Source of the DNA: Yimella sp. cx-51 | GTDB taxonomy: Bacteria; Actinomycetota; Actinomycetes; Actinomycetales; Dermatophilaceae | NCBI RefSeq assembly: GCF_017654605.1 | Contig: NZ_CP072113.1 | Span: forward strand, 310,001 to 374,000 | Length of the DNA stretch: 64,000 nt | Reading direction: 5' to 3' | In this document: positions 27,658-36,670 of the stretch, in pieces | Numbering within the stretch: the stretch's first letter is position 1 | Layout of the letters: every line of letters begins with the position of its first letter | Program-made: the position numbers and the translations under genes | The notes under the pieces: generated by a model | What the model saw: only the letters and a program-made list of their open reading frames with translations | Database searches by the model: none | Told to the model about the DNA's origin: nothing

Positions 27658-29415
27658 TTAGTCGATACGACCAAAAACGAGGCCGGTGTAGGGGCCGACG
27701 TTGATGCGCGCGGCAGCCTGGTCGCCCTCGGCGGTGACCGAGTGGGAGTCGACCGAGCCGTACTCGTCGGAGTAGCCGGGCGCGTCGGTGTTGAGCAACA
27801 GCTCCCAGTTGCCGGCGGCGGGGAAGCGCACGGGCAGGTCGGTGCGGGCCTCACCGCTGAAGTTGAGCACCACGAAGACGCTGTCGTTCGTGCCGCCTTC
27901 GGCCCAGCGGTGGTAACCGATGACATTGGCGTCGTCGTCGGCGTGCACGATCTCGGTGTGTTGTCCCTGCAGTCCGCGTGAACGACCGGTTGCGTTGCGG
28001 CGCAACGCGATCAGGTCGCGCCAGATGCCGAGGACGCCCGGCACCTTCTCGGTGAGCGACCAGTCGAGCGGCACGGTGTCCTGGAACCAGCCGTCCTGCA
28101 GGAATTCCTGCCCCATGAACAGCATCGGGATGCCGGGGGAGGTGAGCAGGGTCGCGGCGCCGAGCGTCGCCAGCTTCTGGGCGAGCTCGCCGGAGGTGTC
28201 GTCGGGTGCGACCTCGAGCGGCACCCGTGCCTTGCCATTGGCCACTTCGTCGTGCGACTCGGTGTAGATGACCCGCTCGAAGGCGTTGTCGTTGTACTTC
28301 TTCAGGATGGCGCCGGCCAGCGCCTCCAGCGAACGCTGGTCGTCGTTCTCGGCCTTGAGCGCTTCGCGCACCGGGTGGACGAAGGCGCCGTCCCACTGGG
28401 AGTGGAAGGCTGCTCCGCCGTCGCCGGTGTAGCTCACGGCGGGGTTCTGCTGCATGTCCTCGGCGATGAGCAGGCGGTCGGGGAAGTGTTCGCGCACGAC
28501 GGAGTTGACCTCGCGCATCATCGCCCAGCCCTCGGGGATGTCCATGCCCGAGCCGTCCTTGCTGCGGATGTAGGGCGTCATGTCGAAACGCAGACCGTCG
28601 GCGTGGAAGTCGCGCAGCCACATGATCGCGTTGTCGCGGATGAAGGCACGCACCTCTTCGCGGCCGTAGTCGGGACGGGTGTCGCCCCAGGGAGTGGAGG
28701 AGCGGTCGTCGTTGTAGAAGTAGATGCCGCCCTTGTCGTCGCTCTCCGACCACCCGTCGAACTGCCAGGTGGGCAGGTCGCTCGGACCGAAGTGGTTGTA
28801 GACGACATCGACGATCACTGCAATGCCCCGCTCATGCGCCTGACGGACGAGCTGCTTCAAACCGTCGGGGCCGCCGAGGGTCGACTCGACGGCGAACAGG
28901 TGAGCCGGGTTGTAGCCCCAGGAGTCGTCGCCGGCGAACTCCATCACCGGCATCAGCTCGATCGCGTTGACCCCCAACGACTTCAGGTAGTCCAGGCGGG
29001 CTGCGACCGACTCGAAGGAGCCGCGGCCCTGCTGGGCGTTGAACGAACCGACGTGCAGTTCGTAGATCACCAGGTCGTCCAGCGAGTGCAGGCCGGGCTG
29101 GTCGTTGCCCCAGTCGAACTGGCCGTGGTCGTAGATGATGCCGTTGCCGACGGAGTTGGTGACCTTGCGGGCGTAGGGGTCGATGCGCTGGAAGGTCTGG
29201 TCGCCGTGCTTCAACTCGTACTTGTACTCCTGGCCCAGATTCGCGGAGGTCTCGGCGTACCAGTAGCCGTTGTCCTCACGATCCATCGCTGTGGCACCGG
29301 CGTCCCAGCCGTTGAAGTCACCGATCACCGCGACCGAGTCGGCGTGCGGTGCCCACACCCGAAATGCGACTCCGCCATCGAACGGGATCGCTCCCATTCC
29401 TGCGTGCTGACCCAT
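27658..29415 (-). CDS. GH13 alpha-glucan branching-type enzyme
   Basis: A 585-residue cytoplasmic glycoside hydrolase family 13 protein. Residues about 8-95 form a CBM48-like domain (FRVWAPHADSVAVIGDFNGW). The barrel follows with VIVDVVYNHFGP, the nucleophile Asp278 in DGLRFDMT, the acid/base Glu319 in LLIAEDM and Asp389 in YTESHDE. A beta-sandwich domain closes it. This set and length fit the 1,4-alpha-glucan branching or trehalohydrolase-like branch, the former being preferred. No glycogen gene cluster is nearby. The amino-acid permease gene is divergent, with 244 bases between that hold no gene. Confidence 0.82.
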   Translation of the reverse strand: MGQHAGMGAIPFDGGVAFRVWAPHADSVAVIGDFNGWDAGATAMDREDNGYWYAETSANLGQEYKYELKHGDQTFQRIDPYARKVTNSVGNGIIYDHGQFDWGNDQPGLHSLDDLVIYELHVGSFNAQQGRGSFESVAARLDYLKSLGVNAIELMPVMEFAGDDSWGYNPAHLFAVESTLGGPDGLKQLVRQAHERGIAVIVDVVYNHFGPSDLPTWQFDGWSESDDKGGIYFYNDDRSSTPWGDTRPDYGREEVRAFIRDNAIMWLRDFHADGLRFDMTPYIRSKDGSGMDIPEGWAMMREVNSVVREHFPDRLLIAEDMQQNPAVSYTGDGGAAFHSQWDGAFVHPVREALKAENDDQRSLEALAGAILKKYNDNAFERVIYTESHDEVANGKARVPLEVAPDDTSGELAQKLATLGAATLLTSPGIPMLFMGQEFLQDGWFQDTVPLDWSLTEKVPGVLGIWRDLIALRRNATGRSRGLQGQHTEIVHADDDANVIGYHRWAEGGTNDSVFVVLNFSGEARTDLPVRFPAAGNWELLLNTDAPGYSDEYGSVDSHSVTAEGDQAAARINVGPYTGLVFGRID

Positions 29416-29659
29416 GTGGGTGACTCCTGATCGTCGGTGTGAATGGACCGTCGATCAGCGTAAGCCCCAGCGTGGGCTGCGATCGGCTTTGGAAGTGACC
29501 GGACGCCGCGAGGTGGTGCGGCTCACATTGTGGGCAGTACCGGTGAGTATGTCCGAACATTTGCGATCTTGTGCTGTTCTGACTCTGGCCCGCGGGGCCG
29601 GCCGAGTCCTAGATTGACACCTGTCAGCTGTGCGGCAGGACCAGCAGGAAGGCTCTGAC

Positions 29660-31147
29660 ATGAGCATGATGCGCACCAAATCGGTCGAGCAGTCGATCGC
29701 CGAAGGTGACGAGCCGGAGTACCGGCTCAAGAAAAGTCTGACCGCTCTCGACCTCACCGTCTTCGGTGTGGGTGTGGTGATCGGTGCCGGCATCTTCACC
29801 GTCGCCGGTAAGGCGGCCAACGAGCTCGCCGGCCCTGCGGTCGTGCTGTCGTTCATCATCGCGGCCTTCTGCTGCAGCCTCGCGGCCCTGTGTTACGCAG
29901 AGTTCGCCTCGGCCATCCCGGTCTCGGGTTCGGCGTACACCTTCAGCTACGCCTCGCTCGGCGAGATCATCGCCTGGATCATCGGCTGGGACCTCCTGTT
30001 GGAGCTGATGCTCGGTGCGTCCGTGGTGGCGCAGGGCTGGTCGGCCTATCTGGGGGTGTTCCTGGACCACCTCGGCATCACGATTCCCGAATCGATCGCC
30101 TACGGCTCCAGCTTCGATGTGCCGGCCTTCCTGCTGGTCGTCGTGCTGACCGTGCTGGTCAGCTACGGCATCAAGGAATCGCTGCGGGTCAACCTCGCGC
30201 TCGTTGCGCTGAAGGTCTTCATCGTTCTCTTCGTGATCGTCGCCGGACTGTTCTACGTGAACAAGGACAACTACAGCCCGTTCGTTCCTGACAGCAAGCC
30301 GGCCGAGGGCACCACCGACGTCTGGAAGCAGCCGCTCACCGAGTGGATGTTCGGCATGACGCCGGCCCACTTCGGCGTCGCCGGAATCATGGCGGGTGCG
30401 TCGCTGGTCTTCTTCGCCTTCATCGGATTCGACGTCGTGGCGACCACCGCCGAGGAAGCCGAGAACCCCTCGCGTGACCTCCCGCGCGGCATCATCGGAT
30501 CGCTCATCATCTGCACCTTGCTCTACTGCGGTGTCGCGCTGGTGCTGACGGGCATGCAGCCCTACGACAAGATCGCGCCCAGCGCCTCGCTGTCCAAGGC
30601 ATTCGAAGCAGTCGGGCAGGACGGTTTCGCCACACTCATCGCAGCGGGAGCCGTGGCCGGTCTGACAACGGTTGTCATGACCTTGCTCATCGGTGCCTCC
30701 CGCGTGATCTTCGCGATGTCGCGTGACTGGCTGCTGCCCAAGGGCCTCGGTGTGGTCAACCCCAAGACGGGTACGCCCCTGAAGATCACCGCCGGCCTCG
30801 GTCTGGTCATCGCTTTCGTGGCCGCAATGACCCCGGTGGGTGAACTGGAGTACATGATCAACATCGGCACGCTGAGCGCGTTCTTCCTGGTGTCGATCGC
30901 CGTGCCGGTGCTGCGTAAGAAGCGTCCCGACATGAACCGTCCGTTCAAGGTGCCGTTCAGCCCGTTCCTGCCGATCCTGTCGGCGCTCATCTGCGGCTAC
31001 CTCATGCTGACGCTGCCGGTCGAAACCTGGCTGCGCTTCCTCATCTGGCTGGCCCTCGGCTTCATCATCTACTTCGCCTACGGCTATCACCGCAGCCGTC
31101 TGGCGCAGGGCCACACCGGCCCCGCCAAGGAGAAGGCGAACCTTTGA
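29660..31147 (+). CDS. APC-superfamily amino-acid permease (YfnA/CAT type)
   Basis: A 495-residue transporter with 12 predicted membrane helices. The N-terminal LKKSLTALDLTVFGVGVVIGAGIF is the substrate-binding unwound helix of the cationic amino-acid transporter subgroup, and helix 6 carries FFAFIGFDVVATTAEEAENP. The C-terminus has the extra pair of helices of CAT-like proteins. ATG 29660 lies after CAGGAAGG. The gene stands alone and is closed by a hairpin 20 bases after the stop. The substrate is probably a basic or branched amino acid; this is not certain. Confidence 0.88.
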   Translation: MSMMRTKSVEQSIAEGDEPEYRLKKSLTALDLTVFGVGVVIGAGIFTVAGKAANELAGPAVVLSFIIAAFCCSLAALCYAEFASAIPVSGSAYTFSYASLGEIIAWIIGWDLLLELMLGASVVAQGWSAYLGVFLDHLGITIPESIAYGSSFDVPAFLLVVVLTVLVSYGIKESLRVNLALVALKVFIVLFVIVAGLFYVNKDNYSPFVPDSKPAEGTTDVWKQPLTEWMFGMTPAHFGVAGIMAGASLVFFAFIGFDVVATTAEEAENPSRDLPRGIIGSLIICTLLYCGVALVLTGMQPYDKIAPSASLSKAFEAVGQDGFATLIAAGAVAGLTTVVMTLLIGASRVIFAMSRDWLLPKGLGVVNPKTGTPLKITAGLGLVIAFVAAMTPVGELEYMINIGTLSAFFLVSIAVPVLRKKRPDMNRPFKVPFSPFLPILSALICGYLMLTLPVETWLRFLIWLALGFIIYFAYGYHRSRLAQGHTGPAKEKANL

Positions 31148-31167
31148 GGATCAGCCAACACGCGGGC

Positions 31168-31198
31168 GAAGGTCTCCGGCCACCGGCCGGGGGCCTTC
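31168..31198 (+). terminator. Terminator of the APC permease gene
   Basis: A 14-bp stem with two G-T pairs (31168-31181 with 31185-31198) and a 3-nt loop, 20 bases after the permease stop. The T-tract is weak. Confidence 0.65.
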
Positions 31199-31232
31199 GT
31201 CGTTGGTGGAAAGGCTGGGTAAAGATGTGCCC

Positions 31233-31844
31233 ATGGCCGCCCCCACCGCACCGCTGTGGCGGGCGGCGATGTCCGAGCAGTTGCTCGCCGCCGATCACGG
31301 TGTCTCTGCAGTGCTCAACCCCGACGAACGAGCCCGGTGGAGCCGCTTGCAGCGGCAAACCGATCGCGACGACTTCGTGGCCGCGCGCGTCCTCGTCCGT
31401 CAGTTGCTCGTGTCGGCCGGAGTGGCCGACGACATTGCAGCAATTGCCTTGGCGCAGAAGTGCGCTCAATGCGGCGGCCCACACGGACGTCCATCGGTGG
31501 TCGGGCATCCGGAGGTGTTCATCAGCTGGGCCCACAGCAACGGACGCGTCGCCGCGGCGGTCAGTGATCGGCCGCTTGGTATCGACATCGAACCGGTGGA
31601 CGCCGGGGTGCCGAGCCTCGACGGGCGCGCACGGACGGTGACTGAGTGGGTGCGCCTGGAGGCGCTGGTCAAGGCCGGGCTCACCGATCTGGACGGCGCC
31701 CTGCACTTGGTGCTCGACTGGCCGCCCTCGCCGGACGGGCGACGATTCGGCGACTACCTGCTGATCAACGCCCACGATGGAAAGACCTCGGGCGTGATCG
31801 CCTTGGCATTCGCCAGCGATCACGCCCGAGATCGTCACGCCTAG
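31233..31844 (+). CDS. 4'-phosphopantetheinyl transferase superfamily protein (Sfp type)
   Basis: Transfers phosphopantetheine from CoA to carrier proteins. In the 203-residue protein the Sfp landmarks are visible: FVAARVLVRQLL, QKCAQCGGPHGRPSV, ISWAHSNGRVAAAVSDRPLGIDIEPV (split over about 88-115; Mg-binding Asp and Glu in GIDIE) and the second motif TEWVRLEALVKAGL, where the usual KEA is LEA. No carrier-protein synthase is in the window. ATG 31233 is chosen; a GTG at 31203 is possible. Its stop overlaps the stop of the converging ABC permease (CTAG). Confidence 0.85.
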   Translation: MAAPTAPLWRAAMSEQLLAADHGVSAVLNPDERARWSRLQRQTDRDDFVAARVLVRQLLVSAGVADDIAAIALAQKCAQCGGPHGRPSVVGHPEVFISWAHSNGRVAAAVSDRPLGIDIEPVDAGVPSLDGRARTVTEWVRLEALVKAGLTDLDGALHLVLDWPPSPDGRRFGDYLLINAHDGKTSGVIALAFASDHARDRHA

Positions 31845-34399
31845 AGGTCGACGATGGCTTCCAGCGGTTTGGTGCGAGCGGCCCGGATCGCCGGCCACAC
31901 CGCGGCCAGCAGCCCGACCACCGCGGCCATCACAAGGGTGAACAGGATCGTCGGCCACGGGATGACCGCCTGGATGCCGGGGATCCACTCGCGGAAGGTG
32001 CGCACCAGGCACCATCCGATCGCTACGCCGACCAGCATGCCCAGCAGGGCCCCGAAGATCGAGATGAGCATCGACTCCAGGTAGATCGTGCGACGAACCT
32101 GCTTGCGCAACATGCCGATTGCCCGCAGCATGCCGATCTCGCGCTTGCGTTCGACCACCGACAGCGCCAGCGTGTTGATGATGCCGAGCACCGCGATGAG
32201 CAGCGACAGACCCAGCATTCCGTAGAGCACGGTGAGCATCTGGTCGATCGTGCCCGCTTGCGCGCTGGCGAACTGCTTGGGCGTCTGCACCTTGATGGTC
32301 AGGTAGTCGCGGGTGGCTTCCTCGACGCCGTTCTGCATCGTGGTGACGTTGACGCCGGGCTTGGCCTTGACCAGCGTGACGAAGGACGCCTGCAACTGCT
32401 TGGGCACGAGCTCGTTGTACGCCGCATCACCCAGCATGTACGGCCCGGAGAGCGGGCTCTCCCGGTAGATGCCGGTGACCTTGGCGCTGGTGCGGGTGCC
32501 GAAGCGGGTGGTCAGGTCGACCGCCGTCCCGACCTTCCAGTTGTTGCTCGCGGCGTACTTGTCGGAGGCGATGAGGTCGCGCCCGTTGACGGTGGCCGCA
32601 CCTTCGACCATCGACACCTTCAGCACCGGGGTGAGCGGGCCTGAGGGGGCGGTGCCGATCGCGTTCTTGCCGCCGACCAGCGCCGGCACATTGCGCAACT
32701 GCACGACGTCCTGCACGCCGTCGACCTGCTTGATCGCCTCCGCACTGGAGGTCGGCAGGCCAGTGGTCTCGCTGCCGGTGAGCAGCACATCAGCCTTGAT
32801 GTCGCTGGCGACCGCACTGTCGATCGTCGACTTGAACGAGGCGCCGAGCGTGCCGATCACTGCAACCAGCATGAGGCCGAGGGTGAGCGCGAATGCTGTT
32901 GCAGCTGTGCGGCGCGGGTTGCGGATCGCGTTGGTGCGGGCCAGGCTCGCCAGCTTTCCGAAGGGCCGGGTGAGCACACCCAGCACCCCGATCGCCGGAC
33001 GCGATAACGCCGGCGCGGCCAGCACGATCGCGATGATCAGCAGGAGTGCACCCAGGCCCACCAGACCGGCGGGTCCGCCACCTTTGCCCATGGCGCCGAC
33101 GGTTAGGGATACTGCGCCGAGCAGCGCCAACACGACACCGGCGATCGTGCGCACCTTCAGGGAGTCGGCGCCGCCGGCCTCGCTCTCGCGCATCGCTTCG
33201 ACCGGAGCCACCTTGGAGGCCCGGCGGGCCGGCGCGTAGGCGCTGACCATCGTCACGATGATCCCAACCGCGAGGCAGGCGATGACCGAGGAGGGTGTGA
33301 TCGCCAGGCTGCCCTCGGGTAGCCCCGAACCGGTCGCCGACAGCAATGCCTGCAGCCCGGCAGCAAGGCCGACCCCGATCGCGAATCCGACCAGTGAACC
33401 GATCAGTCCGACCACGAATGCCTCGAACATCACCGACCGGGTGACCTGGCGACGGCTGGCACCGATGGCGCGCAGCAGGGCCAACTCCTTGACCCGCTGG
33501 GCGACGATCATCGAGAAGGTGTTGTAGATGATGAAGGTGCCGACGATGAGCCCGATCGCGGCGAACGACAACAGGATGTAGTTGAAGATCTGCAGGAACT
33601 GGTTGATCGCGTCCTTCGACTGCTTGCGCACTTCGTCGCCGGTGAGCGCTTCGACGTCCGGGAAAGCCGCGGTCACCTGCTGCTTCAACTGCTCTGGCGA
33701 GGTGCCCGGCGCTGCGCCCAGGTAGATCGTCGAAACATGCTTGCCGTCGGTGAACAGTGACTTGGCGGCGTCGGTGGTGAAGTTGGCTTCGATGTAACCG
33801 CTGCTGTTCGGCGGCGAACGGACGAGGCCGACCACGACGACGTCCATCGGTTTGCCGGTGCCGTTGGCGATGACGACCTTGGTCTTCGAGCCGACCTTCA
33901 GCTTGCCGCGATCAGCCGCACTCTCGTTGAGGAGCATCTCGTTCGGGGCCGCAGGTGCACGCCCGCCAGGCATGATCGCCGCACTGTTCGGGTCGAGTTG
34001 CTGCTGGGGAGGCACCCAGTTGCTGCCGACGCTCGGTGCTCCGCCTGACTGGATGGCCTTGCCGCTGGCGTCCGCCACCACGATCGAACCGGTGTAGCCC
34101 ACCTGGATCTTGGCAACACCGAATTGCGCCTTCTGTGCCTCGATGCGGGTCAGCACCGACTGCGGCACGCCCAGGTCGGTGCTGAAGCCGTCCCTGGTGT
34201 TCTTGGAGGTGATCTGGGTGTCGACCCCGATCGCCACCTTGTCGAAGAGTTGGTTGAAGGAGTTGCCGACGGTTGCGGTGAAGATCAGCGATCCGGCCAC
34301 GAACGAGGTGCCGAGGACGACCGAGAGCACCGTGAGCAGGAGGCGCAGCTTGTGCGCCGCGAGGTTGCGCAGGGAGACCGTGCGCATCGCGCCGGCCAT
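31841..34399 (-). CDS. ABC transporter permease with two FtsX domains
   Basis: An 852-residue MacB/FtsX-superfamily permease with an N-terminal membrane helix, a large extracytoplasmic domain (about 50-240), a four-helix FtsX block (about 260-420), a second extracytoplasmic domain (about 500-700) and a final FtsX block with SVVERKREIGMLRAIGMLRKQ. This doubled layout is typical of actinobacterial exporters of lipids, peptides or drugs. It begins in the stop of its ATPase gene (TGATG), so the two are translationally coupled. The cargo is unknown. Confidence 0.88.
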   Translation of the reverse strand: MAGAMRTVSLRNLAAHKLRLLLTVLSVVLGTSFVAGSLIFTATVGNSFNQLFDKVAIGVDTQITSKNTRDGFSTDLGVPQSVLTRIEAQKAQFGVAKIQVGYTGSIVVADASGKAIQSGGAPSVGSNWVPPQQQLDPNSAAIMPGGRAPAAPNEMLLNESAADRGKLKVGSKTKVVIANGTGKPMDVVVVGLVRSPPNSSGYIEANFTTDAAKSLFTDGKHVSTIYLGAAPGTSPEQLKQQVTAAFPDVEALTGDEVRKQSKDAINQFLQIFNYILLSFAAIGLIVGTFIIYNTFSMIVAQRVKELALLRAIGASRRQVTRSVMFEAFVVGLIGSLVGFAIGVGLAAGLQALLSATGSGLPEGSLAITPSSVIACLAVGIIVTMVSAYAPARRASKVAPVEAMRESEAGGADSLKVRTIAGVVLALLGAVSLTVGAMGKGGGPAGLVGLGALLLIIAIVLAAPALSRPAIGVLGVLTRPFGKLASLARTNAIRNPRRTAATAFALTLGLMLVAVIGTLGASFKSTIDSAVASDIKADVLLTGSETTGLPTSSAEAIKQVDGVQDVVQLRNVPALVGGKNAIGTAPSGPLTPVLKVSMVEGAATVNGRDLIASDKYAASNNWKVGTAVDLTTRFGTRTSAKVTGIYRESPLSGPYMLGDAAYNELVPKQLQASFVTLVKAKPGVNVTTMQNGVEEATRDYLTIKVQTPKQFASAQAGTIDQMLTVLYGMLGLSLLIAVLGIINTLALSVVERKREIGMLRAIGMLRKQVRRTIYLESMLISIFGALLGMLVGVAIGWCLVRTFREWIPGIQAVIPWPTILFTLVMAAVVGLLAAVWPAIRAARTKPLEAIVDL

Positions 34400-35175
34400 C
34401 ACTGCTCGTGGGTGCGGCCGGAGCCGCCGTCGAGTTGCTTCATGTATTCGTAGATGTCATCGGCCGACAGCCCACTCTGGTCGCTGACGATCTGGCCGTC
34501 GGCGAGGAAAACCACCCGGTCGGCGTAGGACGCCGAGCGCGGGTCGTGAGTGACGATCACGACCGTCTGACCGAAGTCGTCCACCGCTCCGCGCAGGATC
34601 GACAGCACCTCGGCCGACGAGCGGGAGTCGAGGTTGCCGGTCGGCTCGTCGCCGAAGATGATCTCCGGGCGTCCGACCATCGCGCGGGCGCATGCCACCC
34701 GCTGCACCTGACCGCCGGAGAGTTCGGTTGGCCGGTGACCGAGGCGATCGCTGAGACCGAGACGCTCAACGATCGTCTGCATCCATTCCTTGTCGACCGA
34801 CCGGCCGGCGATGTCGAGCGGGAGCGTGATGTTCTCGCGGGCGGTGAGGGTGGGCACCAGGTTGAACGCCTGGAAGACGAAGCCGATGCGGTCGCGTCGC
34901 AGCTTGGTCATCGCTGCGTCGGACAGCTTCGACAGGTCGGTGTCGCCGACGACCACGCGTCCGCTGCTGGGGGTGTCGAGACCGGCGAGGCAGTGCATGA
35001 GCGTCGACTTGCCCGAGCCGGAGGGGCCCATGATTGCGGTGAACTGCCCGCGACCGAAGGTGGCCGAGACATCACGCAACGCATGCACGACATTGCTGCC
35101 CGATCCGTAGGTCTTGGTGAGCGATTGGGCGTCCGCTGCCAGGGCATCTGGCGCGGGGACTGCTTGGGTCGTCAT
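34399..35175 (-). CDS. ABC transporter ATP-binding protein (LolD/MacB type)
   Basis: A 258-residue ATPase for the neighbouring FtsX-type permease. Walker A is GPSGSGKST, the Q-loop FVFQAFNLV, the signature LSGGQVQRVACARA, Walker B IIFGDEPTGNLD and the switch His is in VIVTHDP, the pattern of the MacB/LolD class. ATG 35175 was chosen because the domain starts shortly after it; the ORF is open further upstream without homology. The 211 bases upstream hold no gene. Confidence 0.9.
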   Translation of the reverse strand: MTTQAVPAPDALAADAQSLTKTYGSGSNVVHALRDVSATFGRGQFTAIMGPSGSGKSTLMHCLAGLDTPSSGRVVVGDTDLSKLSDAAMTKLRRDRIGFVFQAFNLVPTLTARENITLPLDIAGRSVDKEWMQTIVERLGLSDRLGHRPTELSGGQVQRVACARAMVGRPEIIFGDEPTGNLDSRSSAEVLSILRGAVDDFGQTVVIVTHDPRSASYADRVVFLADGQIVSDQSGLSADDIYEYMKQLDGGSGRTHEQ

Positions 35176-35386
35176 CGTCGGCCTTTCGTGGAGGTGGTCG
35201 TGCGCGAGGGCGGAGGGCCCCGACCCGGCAGGGCCGATCGACAACCTCCCCCGAGGTGGCGTGTGCTTACGAAAAGCATGGCACTGCTCGGCGCAAAGCA
35301 CACTGTGGTTTTCCCGACAGTCGTCGGTCGGGTCGACCCGTGCCCGACGAGTCGAGGTCGCCGGGCCACGCACACCGATCTGCGGA

Positions 35387-35758
35387 CTATTCCTCGACGT
35401 CGCGGCTCTGGATGAAGCCCGACCCGCTGAGGTCTTCGGCGAGTTCGTCGACGACGAGCGTGCCGCGGTCGACCAGGCCCGAGCGGTAGGCGCTGCGGCT
35501 GACCATCGTGCCCGCGACGGGTGCGGTGAACAGTTGCAGCACCACGATCACGATGCAGATCGCCAGGGTGGGCCAGGTGCGAAGTGACAATGCGATGCCG
35601 GTCGTCACGCACAGCACACCGAGCACCTGCGGCTTGGTGATGCCGTGCATCTTGCTCAGGACGTCCGGGAAGCGCAGCAGCGTGACAGCCGCGGCCAGGC
35701 ACAGACCCGCGCCGAGCAGCAGGAAGATCGCCCCCAGCAGGTCGAAGAAGTCACTCAT
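35387..35758 (-). CDS. mnhG: Mrp/Mnh cation:proton antiporter subunit G
   Basis: A 123-residue membrane protein with three helices (LLGAIFLLLGAGLCLAAAV, then two more) and the MnhG landmark LLRFPDVLSKMHG. It is the last gene of a complete seven-function Mrp operon and overlaps mnhF by 8 bp. The C-terminal tail is acidic. ATG 35758 was chosen from that overlap. Subunit G is needed for assembly or activity of the complex. Confidence 0.93.
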   Translation of the reverse strand: MSDFFDLLGAIFLLLGAGLCLAAAVTLLRFPDVLSKMHGITKPQVLGVLCVTTGIALSLRTWPTLAICIVIVVLQLFTAPVAGTMVSRSAYRSGLVDRGTLVVDELAEDLSGSGFIQSRDVEE

Positions 35759-36077
35759 CGTGCCGCTCCTGTGCGCGGGTGGTGGCTTCGGGATGGGTGG
35801 TGCGGGTGAAACGGCGGTCGGCCACCATGCGGGCCACGGCGACCGCGCTGGTGAAGCCCAGCATCGACAGCAACAGCAACACATTGAGTTCGGTGGTGCG
35901 GTGCGTCCAGGACGCCCAGAGGCCGATGCCGGCGATCACGATGGCCACCATCAGGTCGGCCGCGGCGCTGCGGTCGAGTTGGCTCGGACCATGCGCAATG
36001 CGACCCACGACGATGAGCGCCGAGATGAGCAGCAGCACCGTCGCGATGCTGAGCAGGACGTCGGTCAGCAGGCTCAT
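35751..36077 (-). CDS. mnhF: Mrp/Mnh antiporter subunit F
   Basis: A 108-residue protein with three membrane helices; the MnhF core GRIAHGPSQLDRSAAADLMVA is slightly altered from the usual RGPT-DR. ATG 36077 overlaps the end of mnhE by 4 bp (ATGA). Known members are small subunits of the Mrp complex, and MnhF has also been linked to bile-salt or organic-anion efflux in other bacteria. Confidence 0.93.
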   Translation of the reverse strand: MSLLTDVLLSIATVLLLISALIVVGRIAHGPSQLDRSAAADLMVAIVIAGIGLWASWTHRTTELNVLLLLSMLGFTSAVAVARMVADRRFTRTTHPEATTRAQERHDE

Positions 36078-36670
36078 TCGTCCGCCTCCCATTCCTCGTG
36101 GGACACCGGTTGGTGGCTGCGTCGCAACTCCAGGCAGGCCGCCTCGAAGTCTTGTCGCTCGGCAGCCGTGCCGAATGCGTTGAGCACCCGGCGTTCGGTG
36201 GTCAGTGCCATCGTCCGGATGTCCTCGATCGCGTTGTCATCGGCGAGGTCGAGCACGTGCAGATAGAGCCGGCGCGGGTTGCGCACCACTTCGACGACCA
36301 CCGTGCCGGGCACGAGCGAGATCAACTCCGCCACCTGCACCTGGTAGAGGTCGTGGTCGGAGAGCAGGTCGACGCGCACGATGCCCGAGCGCAGGCGGAC
36401 GTGCCGCGCCCACACCAATCGGCTGACGTGCCACGACGACACCACGAGATCGCGCAGCAGCGCACCACCCAGCACCAGCACACCCCACGGGCGCGGGCGT
36501 CCGGGAATGTGCACCGGAGGCAACGGGAAGACGACAGTCACCAACCAACCGAGCAGCACGCCGCCGAGGAAGGCGACCGGCGAGATCGAGCCCCACAGCA
36601 CCATCCAGAAGAAGGCCATCGTGAAGACGGCGGCCGGGCGGAACCGGAGCCGGGACCGTGCGGCGATCAT
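36074..36670 (-). CDS. mnhE: Mrp/Mnh antiporter subunit E
   Basis: A 198-residue protein with two or three N-terminal membrane helices and a soluble C-terminal half holding the MnhE pattern LISLVPGTVVVEV and LYLHVLDL. It overlaps both neighbours by 4 bp. The C-terminus (about 165-198) is longer than in the minimal family members and is charged. Confidence 0.93.
   Translation of the reverse strand: MIAARSRLRFRPAAVFTMAFFWMVLWGSISPVAFLGGVLLGWLVTVVFPLPPVHIPGRPRPWGVLVLGGALLRDLVVSSWHVSRLVWARHVRLRSGIVRVDLLSDHDLYQVQVAELISLVPGTVVVEVVRNPRRLYLHVLDLADDNAIEDIRTMALTTERRVLNAFGTAAERQDFEAACLELRRSHQPVSHEEWEADE

Noticed and set aside
28252-29430. Long plus-strand ORF of 392 codons opposite the GH13 gene
   Set aside because: It is a GC-bias shadow: low-complexity Val/Gly/Asp-rich translation with no domain, while the opposite strand has full catalytic motifs.
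29624-31114. Minus-strand ORF of 496 codons opposite the APC permease
   Set aside because: Antisense shadow of a clear 12-helix transporter; no recognisable motif.
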